A stretch of DNA of 23,914 bases from the NCBI GenBank assembly GCA_025934335.1, contig JAICYG010000018.1, positions 1-23,914 of the forward strand. The letters run 5' to 3'. Shown here piece after piece: positions 1 through 7,225 of this stretch. The stretch is from Thermoleophilia bacterium (GTDB lineage Bacteria; Actinomycetota; Thermoleophilia; Gaiellales; Gaiellaceae). The translations under genes and the position numbers were made by a program. Numbering within the stretch: the first letter of the stretch is position 1; each line of letters begins with the position of its first letter. The notes under the pieces are model-generated. The model was not told the DNA's origin, did not search any database, and saw only the letters and a program-made list of their open reading frames with translations.

Positions 1-557
1 AGCTCGCCGCGGACGAACGGCGCGATCAGGTCGACGGCGATCGCAGCGCCGAGCCACCATCGGCCGCCGTGTGCCAGCGCGCGAACCGTCACGTACGCGC
101 AGAGGGCGAACCACGGCCAGGCGACCACCTCCGGCAGCAGGAACGGCGCGTAGAAGAGCGCGGTCGTCCCCAGCGTCGCGAGCGCCGCGACGAAGGCGAT
201 GCGGGCGGGCACGAGCAGGCGTGCGAGGAAGAACGTCGGCACCGCTGCGAGCGCCATCAGGATCGTGTTCGCGTACTTGATCGCCGCGTACGCGGAGCCG
301 GTCGCATGGATCCACCAGAACGGCGCGATCACGTACGGGTAGAGCGACTTGAACGCGACGGGCTCGCCGCGGCGCGCGGCGTGGCCGGTGTCGGCGATCG
401 CGCGCGAGATCTGCGTCCACTCGAGCTCGTCGCCGAAGATCGTCGGCGTCTTCCGGATCGCCGCCTGCCAGAAGAGGAGCGCCAGGAACGCGATCACCGC
501 GAGCGCGTATGGGATCGCCGCGACGAAGCGGTCGAGCGCCGACTGCCGTTCGTTCAC
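1..557 (-). CDS. GT-C-like integral membrane protein, partial (C-terminus beyond left edge)
   Basis: The reading frame starts at a GTG at 557 and stays open to position 1, so only the first 185 residues are visible. The start is supported by a GTGA overlap (554-557) with the stop of the upstream fusion gene, which implies translational coupling. The protein opens with a short basic leader, then a hydrophobic helix (about residues 13-32), then a luminal-type segment with 'FGDELEW' and 'SLYPYVIAPFWW', followed by further hydrophobic stretches (about 90-150). An acidic residue shortly after the first membrane helix followed by many helices is typical of GT-C glycosyltransferases of the ArnT/PMT/GT39 kind that use polyprenyl-phosphate sugars. 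Its place directly after a polyprenyl-phosphate sugar transferase fits that role. The exact family cannot be settled from the N-terminus. Confidence 0.6.
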   Translation of the reverse strand, partial: MNERQSALDRFVAAIPYALAVIAFLALLFWQAAIRKTPTIFGDELEWTQISRAIADTGHAARRGEPVAFKSLYPYVIAPFWWIHATGSAYAAIKYANTILMALAAVPTFFLARLLVPARIAFVAALATLGTTALFYAPFLLPEVVAWPWFALCAYVTVRALAHGGRWWLGAAIAVDLIAPFVRGE

Positions 558-2356
558 TCGGAGCCCGCGCCGAGGATCACGCGTGGGTCGAGATCGATCT
601 CGCGGCGGACGAACCGGCACACCACGTGATTGCGCTCTGCCGCCTGCACGATCGTGTCGAGCCGGTCCGGGGGCGCGTCGGGGATCGTCACCAGCAGGAC
701 GTCGGGGCGGTGGTGCTCGAGCAGGCGGTCGAGCTCGTGCGTCCCGCCGAGCACGGGAACCCCGTAGATGCGCCGCCGGCGAAGCGCCGGGTTGTCGTCG
801 ACGAGGCCGACGACGCGCTCACCTGCCGTCTCGCGTAGCTCGCGGAGGAGGCTGCGCCCTGTGCGGCCGGCGCCGACGATCATGCTACGGCGGCCGTCGC
901 GGTCGCGGTAGCTGCGTGCGCCCGTGAGCAGCGCGCGCTCGCCGAGCCTCGAGGCCGCGACCGCGGAGGCGCAGATCAACGCGTCGACGACGAAGAACGA
1001 TCGAGAGAAGTCGCCGAGCGTCTGCGTGAGCGCCATGTAGCCGAGCGTCACGACCTCGGACACTGCGACCGCCGAGCCGATCGCCGCGACGTCGCGGGTG
1101 CCCGCGTAGCGCCAGATCGACCGGTACAGCCCGAACGGCACGAACGCGAGCACACGCGCGGCAACGAGGATCGGCAGCGTCACCGTCGCGATGTGGCGCT
1201 GGTTGACGCTCCCCGGCCAGCCGAAGCGCACCAGGTACGCGGCGACGAACGACCCGATCACGAGGCCGAAGTCCACGAGCACCTCGACGAGCCTGCGCCA
1301 GTGCACCGAGAACGCGTTCAGCGTCCCGCGCTCCGTCGGCACGCGTCGCTCCACGTCGGCCAGGAAGCTCGCGAACTGCACGAGCAGGAAGAACGTGACG
1401 AGCACGCCGACGAGCGCGAGCCGCTGGTCGTCGAGCACGTTGTAGGCCAGGCTCGTGGCGCCGAGCGCCGTCGCGATCAGCGCCAGCAGCAGCACGGCGT
1501 GCTTCTCGGGCAGTCCGAATCGAACGAGCCGGTGGGAGGTGTGGTCTCGTCCGCCCTGCGAGATCGGTCGGCCGTCGAGCAGGCGGACGATCGTCACGAG
1601 CGTCGTGTCGAGGATCGGCACGGCGAGCACGAGGACGGGCAGGAGCAGGGTCGCGATCGTCGTCCCGGCCACCTTCCAGCTCGCGGTCAGGCCGAGCGCT
1701 GCGAGCAGGAAGCCGAGCGCCTGCGAGCCCGAGTCGCCCATGAAGACGAGCGCCTTGCCGTGCGGTCGCAGGTTGAACGGCAAGAAGCCGGCGCACGCGA
1801 GCCCGCCGGCGAGCGCGAGCACGAGGACGGTGTCGCTGGGGTGGATCGTGACGGCGTCGATCGCGAAGAACGCGAACGCGATCGCAGCCAGCGTCGCGGC
1901 GAGGCCGTCCATGTTGTCGAGCAGGTTGAACGCATTCGTCATGCCGACGAGCCAGACGACGGCGATCGCCGACGCGACGACGTTCGAATGGACGAGCTGG
2001 ACGTTCGTGCCGGTGCCAAGCACGATCGCTGCGGCGGCGCCCTGCAGCGCCAGCTTCCCGAGCGGCGGCAGCGCCCGGATGTCGTCGACGAGACCCGCGC
2101 CGAAGAGGAGCGAGACGCCGCCGTAGATGCCTGCGAGCTCGCGCGTCGCGGGGATCGCCCCGGCTGCGACGGCGATCCAGATGCCGGCGCTGATGCCTGC
2201 AAAGATGCCGACGCCCCCGAGGAGCGGCGTCGGACGCTCGTGCCACCGATCGGCGGACGGCGCCGCGACGAGTCGCAGCCGGAGCGGGGAGCGGAGCGCC
2301 GCCCAGACGGCGACGACCGCCGCGGGAAGCGCGGCGAGTGCCGTGAGCGTCGTCAC
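554..2356 (-). CDS. WecA/MraY-type polyprenyl-phosphate sugar-1-P transferase fused to a WbpM/CapD-type membrane + Rossmann module
   Basis: The 600-residue protein starts at GTG 2356. Residues 1-340 are a polytopic GT4-family transferase that would move a sugar-1-phosphate onto undecaprenyl (or decaprenyl) phosphate at the inner face of the membrane. The family motifs are all visible: VDDIRALPPLGK (D91-D92), NLLDNMDG (144-151), FMGDSG (205-210), PILDTT (D250) and the GGRDHTSHR loop (268-276). Residues about 350-480 form a second membrane block ('VAAYLVRFGW', 'YRSIWRYAG') followed by a Rossmann domain with GAGRTG at 495-500. This matches the N-terminal half of WbpM/CapD/PglF nucleotide-sugar dehydratases, but the chain ends at about 600, before the catalytic SDR domain. 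It can therefore be a transferase with a nucleotide-binding or regulatory tail but not a dehydratase. It probably initiates the glycan handled by neighbouring genes. Confidence 0.88.
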   Translation of the reverse strand: MTTLTALAALPAAVVAVWAALRSPLRLRLVAAPSADRWHERPTPLLGGVGIFAGISAGIWIAVAAGAIPATRELAGIYGGVSLLFGAGLVDDIRALPPLGKLALQGAAAAIVLGTGTNVQLVHSNVVASAIAVVWLVGMTNAFNLLDNMDGLAATLAAIAFAFFAIDAVTIHPSDTVLVLALAGGLACAGFLPFNLRPHGKALVFMGDSGSQALGFLLAALGLTASWKVAGTTIATLLLPVLVLAVPILDTTLVTIVRLLDGRPISQGGRDHTSHRLVRFGLPEKHAVLLLALIATALGATSLAYNVLDDQRLALVGVLVTFFLLVQFASFLADVERRVPTERGTLNAFSVHWRRLVEVLVDFGLVIGSFVAAYLVRFGWPGSVNQRHIATVTLPILVAARVLAFVPFGLYRSIWRYAGTRDVAAIGSAVAVSEVVTLGYMALTQTLGDFSRSFFVVDALICASAVAASRLGERALLTGARSYRDRDGRRSMIVGAGRTGRSLLRELRETAGERVVGLVDDNPALRRRRIYGVPVLGGTHELDRLLEHHRPDVLLVTIPDAPPDRLDTIVQAAERNHVVCRFVRREIDLDPRVILGAGSE

Positions 2357-2430
2357 GAGCGGGAAAGGTAGAGCGGCGGTGTTAGGGCCCTATGTGCCCA
2401 CACGGGCCCCACCTACACTACTGGGCGCCG
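2357..2430. promoter_or_regulatory. Divergent promoter region with paired GGGCCC palindromes
   Basis: This 74-bp gap separates the minus-strand fusion gene from the plus-strand export permease. On the minus strand TACCTT (2370 to 2365) lies 8 nt before the GTG at 2356. On the plus strand TACACT (2414-2419) lies 11 nt before the ATG at 2431. Both fit the actinobacterial TANNNT -10 pattern with a leaderless or nearly leaderless start. Between them sit two copies of the palindrome GGGCCC (2385-2390 and 2404-2409), 19 bp apart, and an inverted repeat GCCC-ACAC-GGGC (2396-2407). This could be an operator. No clear -35 was found. Confidence 0.45.
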
Positions 2431-3228
2431 ATGACGGTCTACGCGGACGTCTACCGCTACCGCGAGCTCTTCTCGAACCTCTTCCGCCGCGACTTCCAGG
2501 CGAAGTACAAGGGGTCGCTGCTCGGCGTCCTCTGGTCGCTCCTGAACCCGCTCGTGCTGCTCGGGGTCTACCTGCTCGTCTTCGGCGTCATCTTCCCCAA
2601 CTCGAAGACCCGTTACTTCCCGCTCTACCTGCTCGCGGGGCTCGCCAGCTGGATCTTCTTCGCGACGTCGCTCCAGTCGGCCGCACGCTCGCTGATCGAC
2701 TCGGCGGAGCTCGTGAAGAAGGTGCGCTTCCCGCGGCAGCTCGTCGCGCTCTCGATGGTGGCGACGCAGGCCGTGACGTTCGCGGTCATGGGCGTGGTCC
2801 TGATCGTGCTCTCCCTCGCCTTCGTCGCCGACGCCCGCGCCAAGGTGTGGCTCTCGATCCCGCTCGGTCTCCTCTTTGTCTGCGAGGTCGCCGGGCTGGC
2901 GCTCATCGCCGCCTGCCTGAACGTGATCTTCCGCGACGTGGAGCACGTGCTCGCGGCGGCCCTGCTGCCGTGGTTCTTCCTGACGCCGATCCTCTGGAGC
3001 GCCGACACGCTCGGGGCGAGCGCCGCGCGCCACCAGACGCTGCTGACGACCCTCCACTGGGTGAACCCGGTCGCGCCGCCGATCTTCGCGATCCGTGACG
3101 CGATCTGGTCGGGACGGCTCCCGCATCTCTGGGACGTCGTCTACCTGATCGCCGCGGCGGTTGTCTCGCTCGCGCTCGCCGCGCTCGTCTTCAGAGCGGT
3201 CGACGACCGGATCGCAGTCGAGCTCTGA
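2431..3228 (+). CDS. wzm: ABC-2 type polysaccharide export permease (Wzm/TagG family)
   Basis: This 265-residue membrane protein has the layout of O-antigen/teichoic-acid export permeases: an amphipathic N-terminus ('YRYRELFSNLFRRDFQAKYK'), then 'SLLGVLWSLLNPLVLLGVY' leading into the first helix, six membrane segments in all, and the conserved late region with 'ATSLQSAARSLIDSAELVKK' and a C-terminal 'NPVAPPIFAIRDAI'. It would form the channel that moves a finished lipid-linked glycan across the cytoplasmic membrane, powered by the ATPase at 9045-10265. I start it at ATG 2431 rather than the in-frame ATG at 2392, because the extra N-terminal residues do not resemble the family and a TACACT -10 lies just upstream of 2431. 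Its last 38 nt overlap the convergent gene at 3191-3907. Confidence 0.9.
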   Translation: MTVYADVYRYRELFSNLFRRDFQAKYKGSLLGVLWSLLNPLVLLGVYLLVFGVIFPNSKTRYFPLYLLAGLASWIFFATSLQSAARSLIDSAELVKKVRFPRQLVALSMVATQAVTFAVMGVVLIVLSLAFVADARAKVWLSIPLGLLFVCEVAGLALIAACLNVIFRDVEHVLAAALLPWFFLTPILWSADTLGASAARHQTLLTTLHWVNPVAPPIFAIRDAIWSGRLPHLWDVVYLIAAAVVSLALAALVFRAVDDRIAVEL

Positions 3229-3907
3229 GCACCGCCCTGCCGTCGTAGACCCACGGCTCGTCGCGCGGCGCCGCGAACGCCGGCAGCCCCACGACTTCGC
3301 CGAGCGGCTCGAGCGCGACGCCGTCGAGGACGGACGGGCAGAGGAGCGGCGCGCCGAAGCCCGGCACGCGGCCGGTGCCGGGCGCGTACGGGGCGAGCGA
3401 ACGCGGCCGCGGGCGGAGGAGACCGCCGTGCCACTCGACGGACCCGGCGACGACCGTGTAGCCCTCGGCATGCGCGCGGCGAACGTGCTCCTCCCAGGCG
3501 GGCGTTGCCTCGACACCGGGCGGGAAGCTCGCGTGAGGCTCGCCCGTGCGCGGCGCCACTTCGAGGTCCATCGGCAGCAGCGGGCTGCCGAGCTCCGAGA
3601 CCCACGCGCGCTTCTCGGCCACGAGGTCGAACGCGAGCCGGTACCGGCCCGGCGGGATCGGGCTCCTCACAGACACTCCGACCGTCGCCCGCCCGCCGGG
3701 CGGGAGCTCCGGAGCGGGAGTGCGCAGTCCGTCCCAGACGATCGGGTTCCCACGATCGTCGAGCCAGTGGTAGGAGACGTGGATTCCTTCGCGCCAGGCG
3801 ATCGAGCCGGTGTTCTCGAGCTCGAGCGGCACGACCGCGAGCGTTCCCGCCTGCGGCGCGTACACGGGGGGCGCGCCGAAGCGCACGGCGAGGGGGCCGT
3901 TCGACAC
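3191..3907 (-). CDS. Beta-sandwich (Ig-like, Wzt-C-like) protein of a polysaccharide locus, function unknown
   Basis: The protein has 238 residues and starts at GTG 3907. Residues about 15-120 form a predicted beta-sandwich: 'LAVVPLELENTGSIAW', 'VSYHWLDDRGNPIVWDGLR', an 'LPPGG' turn, then 'PGRYRLAFDLV'. From memory, this pattern (SYHWLD...WDGLRT...PG.YRL..DLV.E) occurs as a module attached to glycosyltransferases and export components in surface-glycan clusters. Residues 121-238 are rich in Gly, Pro and Arg with no motif I recognise. There is no signal peptide or membrane helix, so it is probably cytoplasmic. The 3' end overlaps the export permease gene by 38 nt in convergent orientation, and the 5' end is only 20 bp from hemE. 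A role in glycan recognition is inference. Confidence 0.6.
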   Translation of the reverse strand: MSNGPLAVRFGAPPVYAPQAGTLAVVPLELENTGSIAWREGIHVSYHWLDDRGNPIVWDGLRTPAPELPPGGRATVGVSVRSPIPPGRYRLAFDLVAEKRAWVSELGSPLLPMDLEVAPRTGEPHASFPPGVEATPAWEEHVRRAHAEGYTVVAGSVEWHGGLLRPRPRSLAPYAPGTGRVPGFGAPLLCPSVLDGVALEPLGEVVGLPAFAAPRDEPWVYDGRAVLRARLRSGRRPL

Positions 3908-3927
3908 GGCGGCTAGCCTAATCCGAG
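3908..3927. promoter_or_regulatory. 20-bp bidirectional promoter with overlapping -10 hexamers (leaderless both ways)
   Basis: The whole gap between the divergent GTG (3907) and hemE ATG (3928) is 20 bp. On the plus strand TAGCCT (3914-3919) is 8 nt from the ATG. On the minus strand TAGGCT (3920 to 3915) is 7 nt from the GTG. The two hexamers share the same base pairs around the palindrome GGCTAGCC (3911-3918). Transcription starting at the first base of each start codon would leave no room for a Shine-Dalgarno sequence. Confidence 0.55.
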
Positions 3928-4953
3928 ATGGAGCCGCTCCTCGTCCGCGCCGCGCGGCGCGAGCCGCTCGAGCGCACCCCGGTGTGGTTCATGCGGCAGG
4001 CGGGCCGGTCGCTGCCCGAGTACCGGGCCGTCCGCGAGCGGCACTCGTTCTGGGAGGTCGCCGGGACGCCCGAGCTCTGCGCGGAGGTGACGTTGCAGCC
4101 GGTGCGCCGCCACGGCGTCGATGCCGCCGTCATGTTTGCGGACATCATGACCCCGGTCGTCGCGATGGGGCTCGAGGTCGACCTAGTCGAGGGAGTGGGG
4201 CCGATTGTGGCGGCGCCGGTCCGGACGCTCGCCGACGTCGACCGCCTGCGCGTGCCGGACGGCGAGGCATTCGCGCCGCTCCTCGAGGCGATCCGGCTCG
4301 TCCGGGCGGAGCTCGCGCCCGAGCAGGCGGTAGTCGGGTTCTGCGGCGGCCCGTTCACCGTCGCCGGGTACCTCGTCGAAGGCCGTCCATCGCGGGAGTT
4401 CGCGAGCGTCAAGAGGCTGATGTACGCCGACCCGGCCGTGTGGCGGGCGCTGATGGCGAAGCTCTCCGACTGCTTCGCCGGCTACGTGCGTGCGCAGGTC
4501 GCCGCCGGTGCCGACGTCGTGCAGCTCTTCGACTCGTGGGTCGGGACGCTGTCGCCCACCGACTACCGCGAGTTCGCCGCGCCGTGGTCGGCGCGCGTGC
4601 TCGCGGCGCCGGACGTGCCGACGATCCACTTCGGCACCGGCACGGCCACGCTCCTCGAGGCGATGGCCGAGGCCGGCGGCGACGTGATCGGGCTCGACTG
4701 GCGCGTGCCGCTCGACGAGGGCTGGCGGCTCGTCGGCACGGAGCGCGGCGTGCAGGGAAACGTCGACCCGGCGGTGCTGCTCGGGCCCTGGGAGCGGATC
4801 GAGGCTGCCGCCGCCGACGTGCTCGCGCGCGCAGCGGGGCGCCGGGGACACGTGTTCAACCTGGGCCACGGCGTCCTTCCCGGCACCTCTGCCGGGGTGC
4901 TGACGCGGCTCGCCGAGCTCGTACGGGAATCCTCCCGCAGCACGCATGCCTGA
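3928..4953 (+). CDS. hemE: Uroporphyrinogen decarboxylase
   Basis: The 341-residue protein is of normal length for the family. HemE removes the four acetate carboxyl groups of uroporphyrinogen III to give coproporphyrinogen III in cytosolic heme synthesis. The N-terminal signature 'PVWFMRQAGRSLPEYR' supplies the substrate-binding arginines and is essentially canonical. 'FCGGPFTVAGYLVEG' (about 140-154), 'HFGTGTATLLE' and 'GLDWRVPL' in the middle, and the C-terminal 'FNLGHGVLPGT' are also family signatures. No other heme gene is visible, and it is flanked by glycan genes. The start at ATG 3928 is set by homology and by a -10-like TAGCCT 8 nt upstream. Its stop overlaps the start of the next gene by 8 nt (4946-4953), so the two are probably cotranscribed. 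Confidence 0.96.
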   Translation: MEPLLVRAARREPLERTPVWFMRQAGRSLPEYRAVRERHSFWEVAGTPELCAEVTLQPVRRHGVDAAVMFADIMTPVVAMGLEVDLVEGVGPIVAAPVRTLADVDRLRVPDGEAFAPLLEAIRLVRAELAPEQAVVGFCGGPFTVAGYLVEGRPSREFASVKRLMYADPAVWRALMAKLSDCFAGYVRAQVAAGADVVQLFDSWVGTLSPTDYREFAAPWSARVLAAPDVPTIHFGTGTATLLEAMAEAGGDVIGLDWRVPLDEGWRLVGTERGVQGNVDPAVLLGPWERIEAAAADVLARAAGRRGHVFNLGHGVLPGTSAGVLTRLAELVRESSRSTHA

Positions 4954-7225
4954 CACCCCTGTCGCGCTGCGGCGCCCGCTGCCGCCGGCAGGGGCGGCGG
5001 TAGCCGCCGTCGTTCTGACGGTCTTTACCTGGCACATCTCGTCCCTCGTCGCGCAGGCCGGGCTCGATCCGTCCTGGCAAGTTGCTCTCCACCTCGCGCA
5101 GATCCGGGGTGTGCCGTTCGGGCCCGACTTCGTCTGGACATACGGGCCGCTCGGTTTCCTCGCGTATCCGCTCGCAGTCGGCGGTGGTGGCACGCTCGCC
5201 CCGGCGGTCGCGTTCGTCTTCCTCACCCAGACGACGCTCGGCTACGTGCTCGTGTACCGCGCCGGAGTGGCGTTCGGGGCGCCGCTCGCGATCGTCATGA
5301 CCTACGCGGTTCTCCTGCTCCCCTTCATGCCGGCGGACTTTGTCTCGCTCCTCGTCGCAGCACTGGCGCTCTGGGCGCTCGCAGAGCCCGCCGGGCCAGT
5401 GAGCCGCTTGCTGCCGCTTGGGGGCGGTGTGCTCGTCGGTATCGCACTGCTGGTCAAGACGAACACGGGCATGGCGGCGCTCATCGTGCTGCTCGTCGCC
5501 TGCGCCGCGACGGGCGCGCGACGGCTGGCCGTCGCCGTCGGCACAGTCGTCGTCGTCTTCCTCGCCCTCTGGGTCGCGCTCGGCAATGCAATTGCTGACA
5601 TCCCGGAATGGTCGAGGCTGTCGGTTTCCCTCGTCACCGGCTACTCGGCCGCGATGCAGCGGGAGCAATCCGCGCTCGGGCCCGACTACGCGTTCGCCGC
5701 GGTGGTCGCCGTTGCGCTCGCGCTGGCGACGTGGGCGGGCACGGTTCATCGACCGCGGCGACTACGCGTGGCCGTCTCTGTGGTCGTGTTCGGTTACGCC
5801 TTTGCTGCTTTCAAGGAGTCGTTCGTCCGCCACGACACCACACACGCACCGGCGTTCTTCGCCGCAGCTTGCGTGCTCCTTCTCTGCGTCGGCGCGCGCG
5901 GGCGTGCACTCGCCGCCGTCGCCGTCGGAGTCCTGGTCGCCGTTCTCGCCGGCGGCCGCGCAGGCGAGCTTCCCGTCACTCCGACCGCCTCTCCCGGCCG
6001 GGCGCTCGCGCACATCCGGGACGCTGCCGATCCGGGTCGCTGGTCCGCACTCGCCGCCGATTCGCGTGCCGACCAGCGCCGCTCCTATCAGCTGCCGCGA
6101 GCGGCCGTAGCCCTGCTGCGCGGCCACACGGTGCATGTCGACCCGTGGGAGGCGGCGCTCGTATCCGCGTACCGCCTTCCGTGGCGGCCGCTTCCCGTTC
6201 CGCAGACCTACAGCGCCTACACGTCCACGCTCGACGAGCGAAACGCCGCGTTCCTCGCCTCCCGCGACGCACCCCAACGGATCCTGCGGGAGGACACGCC
6301 AGAACAGGTCAACGGGCGCGACCGCCCGCTCGAGGCACCCGCGACGTATCGCGGGATCCTCTGCAACTACCGGCAACTGCTCGTGACCGGGCGCTGGCAG
6401 GTGCTCGCGCGCGGCTCTCGCTGCACCCGGCCGCGGCTGCTCGGGACGATTGCCGTCGCGCCGGGGAAGCCGGTCGCGGTTCCGGAGGGCGAGCCAGACG
6501 ATCTCGTGGTCGCAAAGGTGAAGTTCCACGACTCCCTGCTGAATCGGCTGCGCGGTCTCGTCTACAAGCCAGAGGAAGCCGTGGTCTCGCTCGGGGGAGG
6601 GCCGTTCACGCCGGTCGCCGCGGATGTGGTCCGGGACGGCATCGTCGTGCACGTGCCGGGGAACCTCGGGTACGACCCACGGTTCGGTGGGGCGATCGAC
6701 TGGCGCTCGGTCGCGGCCGGGGGGCTCCGCGGGGACGTCACGGTCACGTTCGAGGCGTACCGCGTGCTCGGCGCGGGACCGCCGCCTGCCGGCGAACGAC
6801 CGCGTCCCGTCCTGCCGCGATATCGCCTCGAGCACGTCGCCGGCCGCGACCGAATCGTCACCCCCGACGGTCGTACGCTGCCGGTCGCCCCCGGCGGGGG
6901 CTTCGTCGACTACGGCTACGTGCGTCGGCGCAGCCTTGTCCTGCAGGGGTGGGCGGCCGACGTCGTAGCGGGAGCCCCGGCGCGGACGATCCTCGTCTTC
7001 GCCGACGGCGCCCTCCTGTTTGCCGGCCCGCCGAACGTCCCGCGTCCCGACGTCGCGGCTGCGCTCCGGAAGCCGGGGCTGCGCGGCGCGGGATACTCGC
7101 TGCTCGTGCCGGTCGCCGACGTGCGTGACGCCGATGCGCGTCGCGACGTGCGGATCTTCTCACTCGTCGGTGGTCGGGCGCTCGAGGTCGAGTATCCGCT
7201 CTCCTACGGCTGGCGGCGGCGGTAG
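4946..7225 (+). CDS. Large GT-C-like integral membrane protein with C-terminal soluble domain
   Basis: The 759-residue protein has about ten hydrophobic helices in roughly its first 340 residues, then a long soluble, beta-rich part (about 350-759). After helix 1 comes 'LDPSWQVALHLAQIRG' (D41) and 'FVWTYGPLGFL' (62-72). An acidic residue in the first outer loop plus a YGPLG segment is the arrangement seen in GT-C glycosyltransferases, although I cannot name the family. The C-terminal part has strand-rich segments ('VADVVRDGIVVHVPGNLGY', 'LVLQGWAADVVAG') that look like a carbohydrate-binding or sandwich fold facing outside. The gene overlaps hemE by 8 nt and the convergent GT2 gene by 22 nt. 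Its codons use third-position A/T more freely than those of hemE, a weak hint of separate origin. Confidence 0.65.
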   Translation: MPDTPVALRRPLPPAGAAVAAVVLTVFTWHISSLVAQAGLDPSWQVALHLAQIRGVPFGPDFVWTYGPLGFLAYPLAVGGGGTLAPAVAFVFLTQTTLGYVLVYRAGVAFGAPLAIVMTYAVLLLPFMPADFVSLLVAALALWALAEPAGPVSRLLPLGGGVLVGIALLVKTNTGMAALIVLLVACAATGARRLAVAVGTVVVVFLALWVALGNAIADIPEWSRLSVSLVTGYSAAMQREQSALGPDYAFAAVVAVALALATWAGTVHRPRRLRVAVSVVVFGYAFAAFKESFVRHDTTHAPAFFAAACVLLLCVGARGRALAAVAVGVLVAVLAGGRAGELPVTPTASPGRALAHIRDAADPGRWSALAADSRADQRRSYQLPRAAVALLRGHTVHVDPWEAALVSAYRLPWRPLPVPQTYSAYTSTLDERNAAFLASRDAPQRILREDTPEQVNGRDRPLEAPATYRGILCNYRQLLVTGRWQVLARGSRCTRPRLLGTIAVAPGKPVAVPEGEPDDLVVAKVKFHDSLLNRLRGLVYKPEEAVVSLGGGPFTPVAADVVRDGIVVHVPGNLGYDPRFGGAIDWRSVAAGGLRGDVTVTFEAYRVLGAGPPPAGERPRPVLPRYRLEHVAGRDRIVTPDGRTLPVAPGGGFVDYGYVRRRSLVLQGWAADVVAGAPARTILVFADGALLFAGPPNVPRPDVAAALRKPGLRGAGYSLLVPVADVRDADARRDVRIFSLVGGRALEVEYPLSYGWRRR

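Noticed and set aside
1193..2371. Long open frame opposite the WecA-CapD fusion gene
   Set aside because: The translation is almost wholly Arg, Glu, Asp and Ala with no hydrophobic pattern. It is the antisense shadow expected in GC-rich DNA and the opposite strand has a strong family match.
2392..2430. Upstream ATG start for the export permease
   Set aside because: It would add 13 residues unlike the family and would place the start codon before the likely -10 element.
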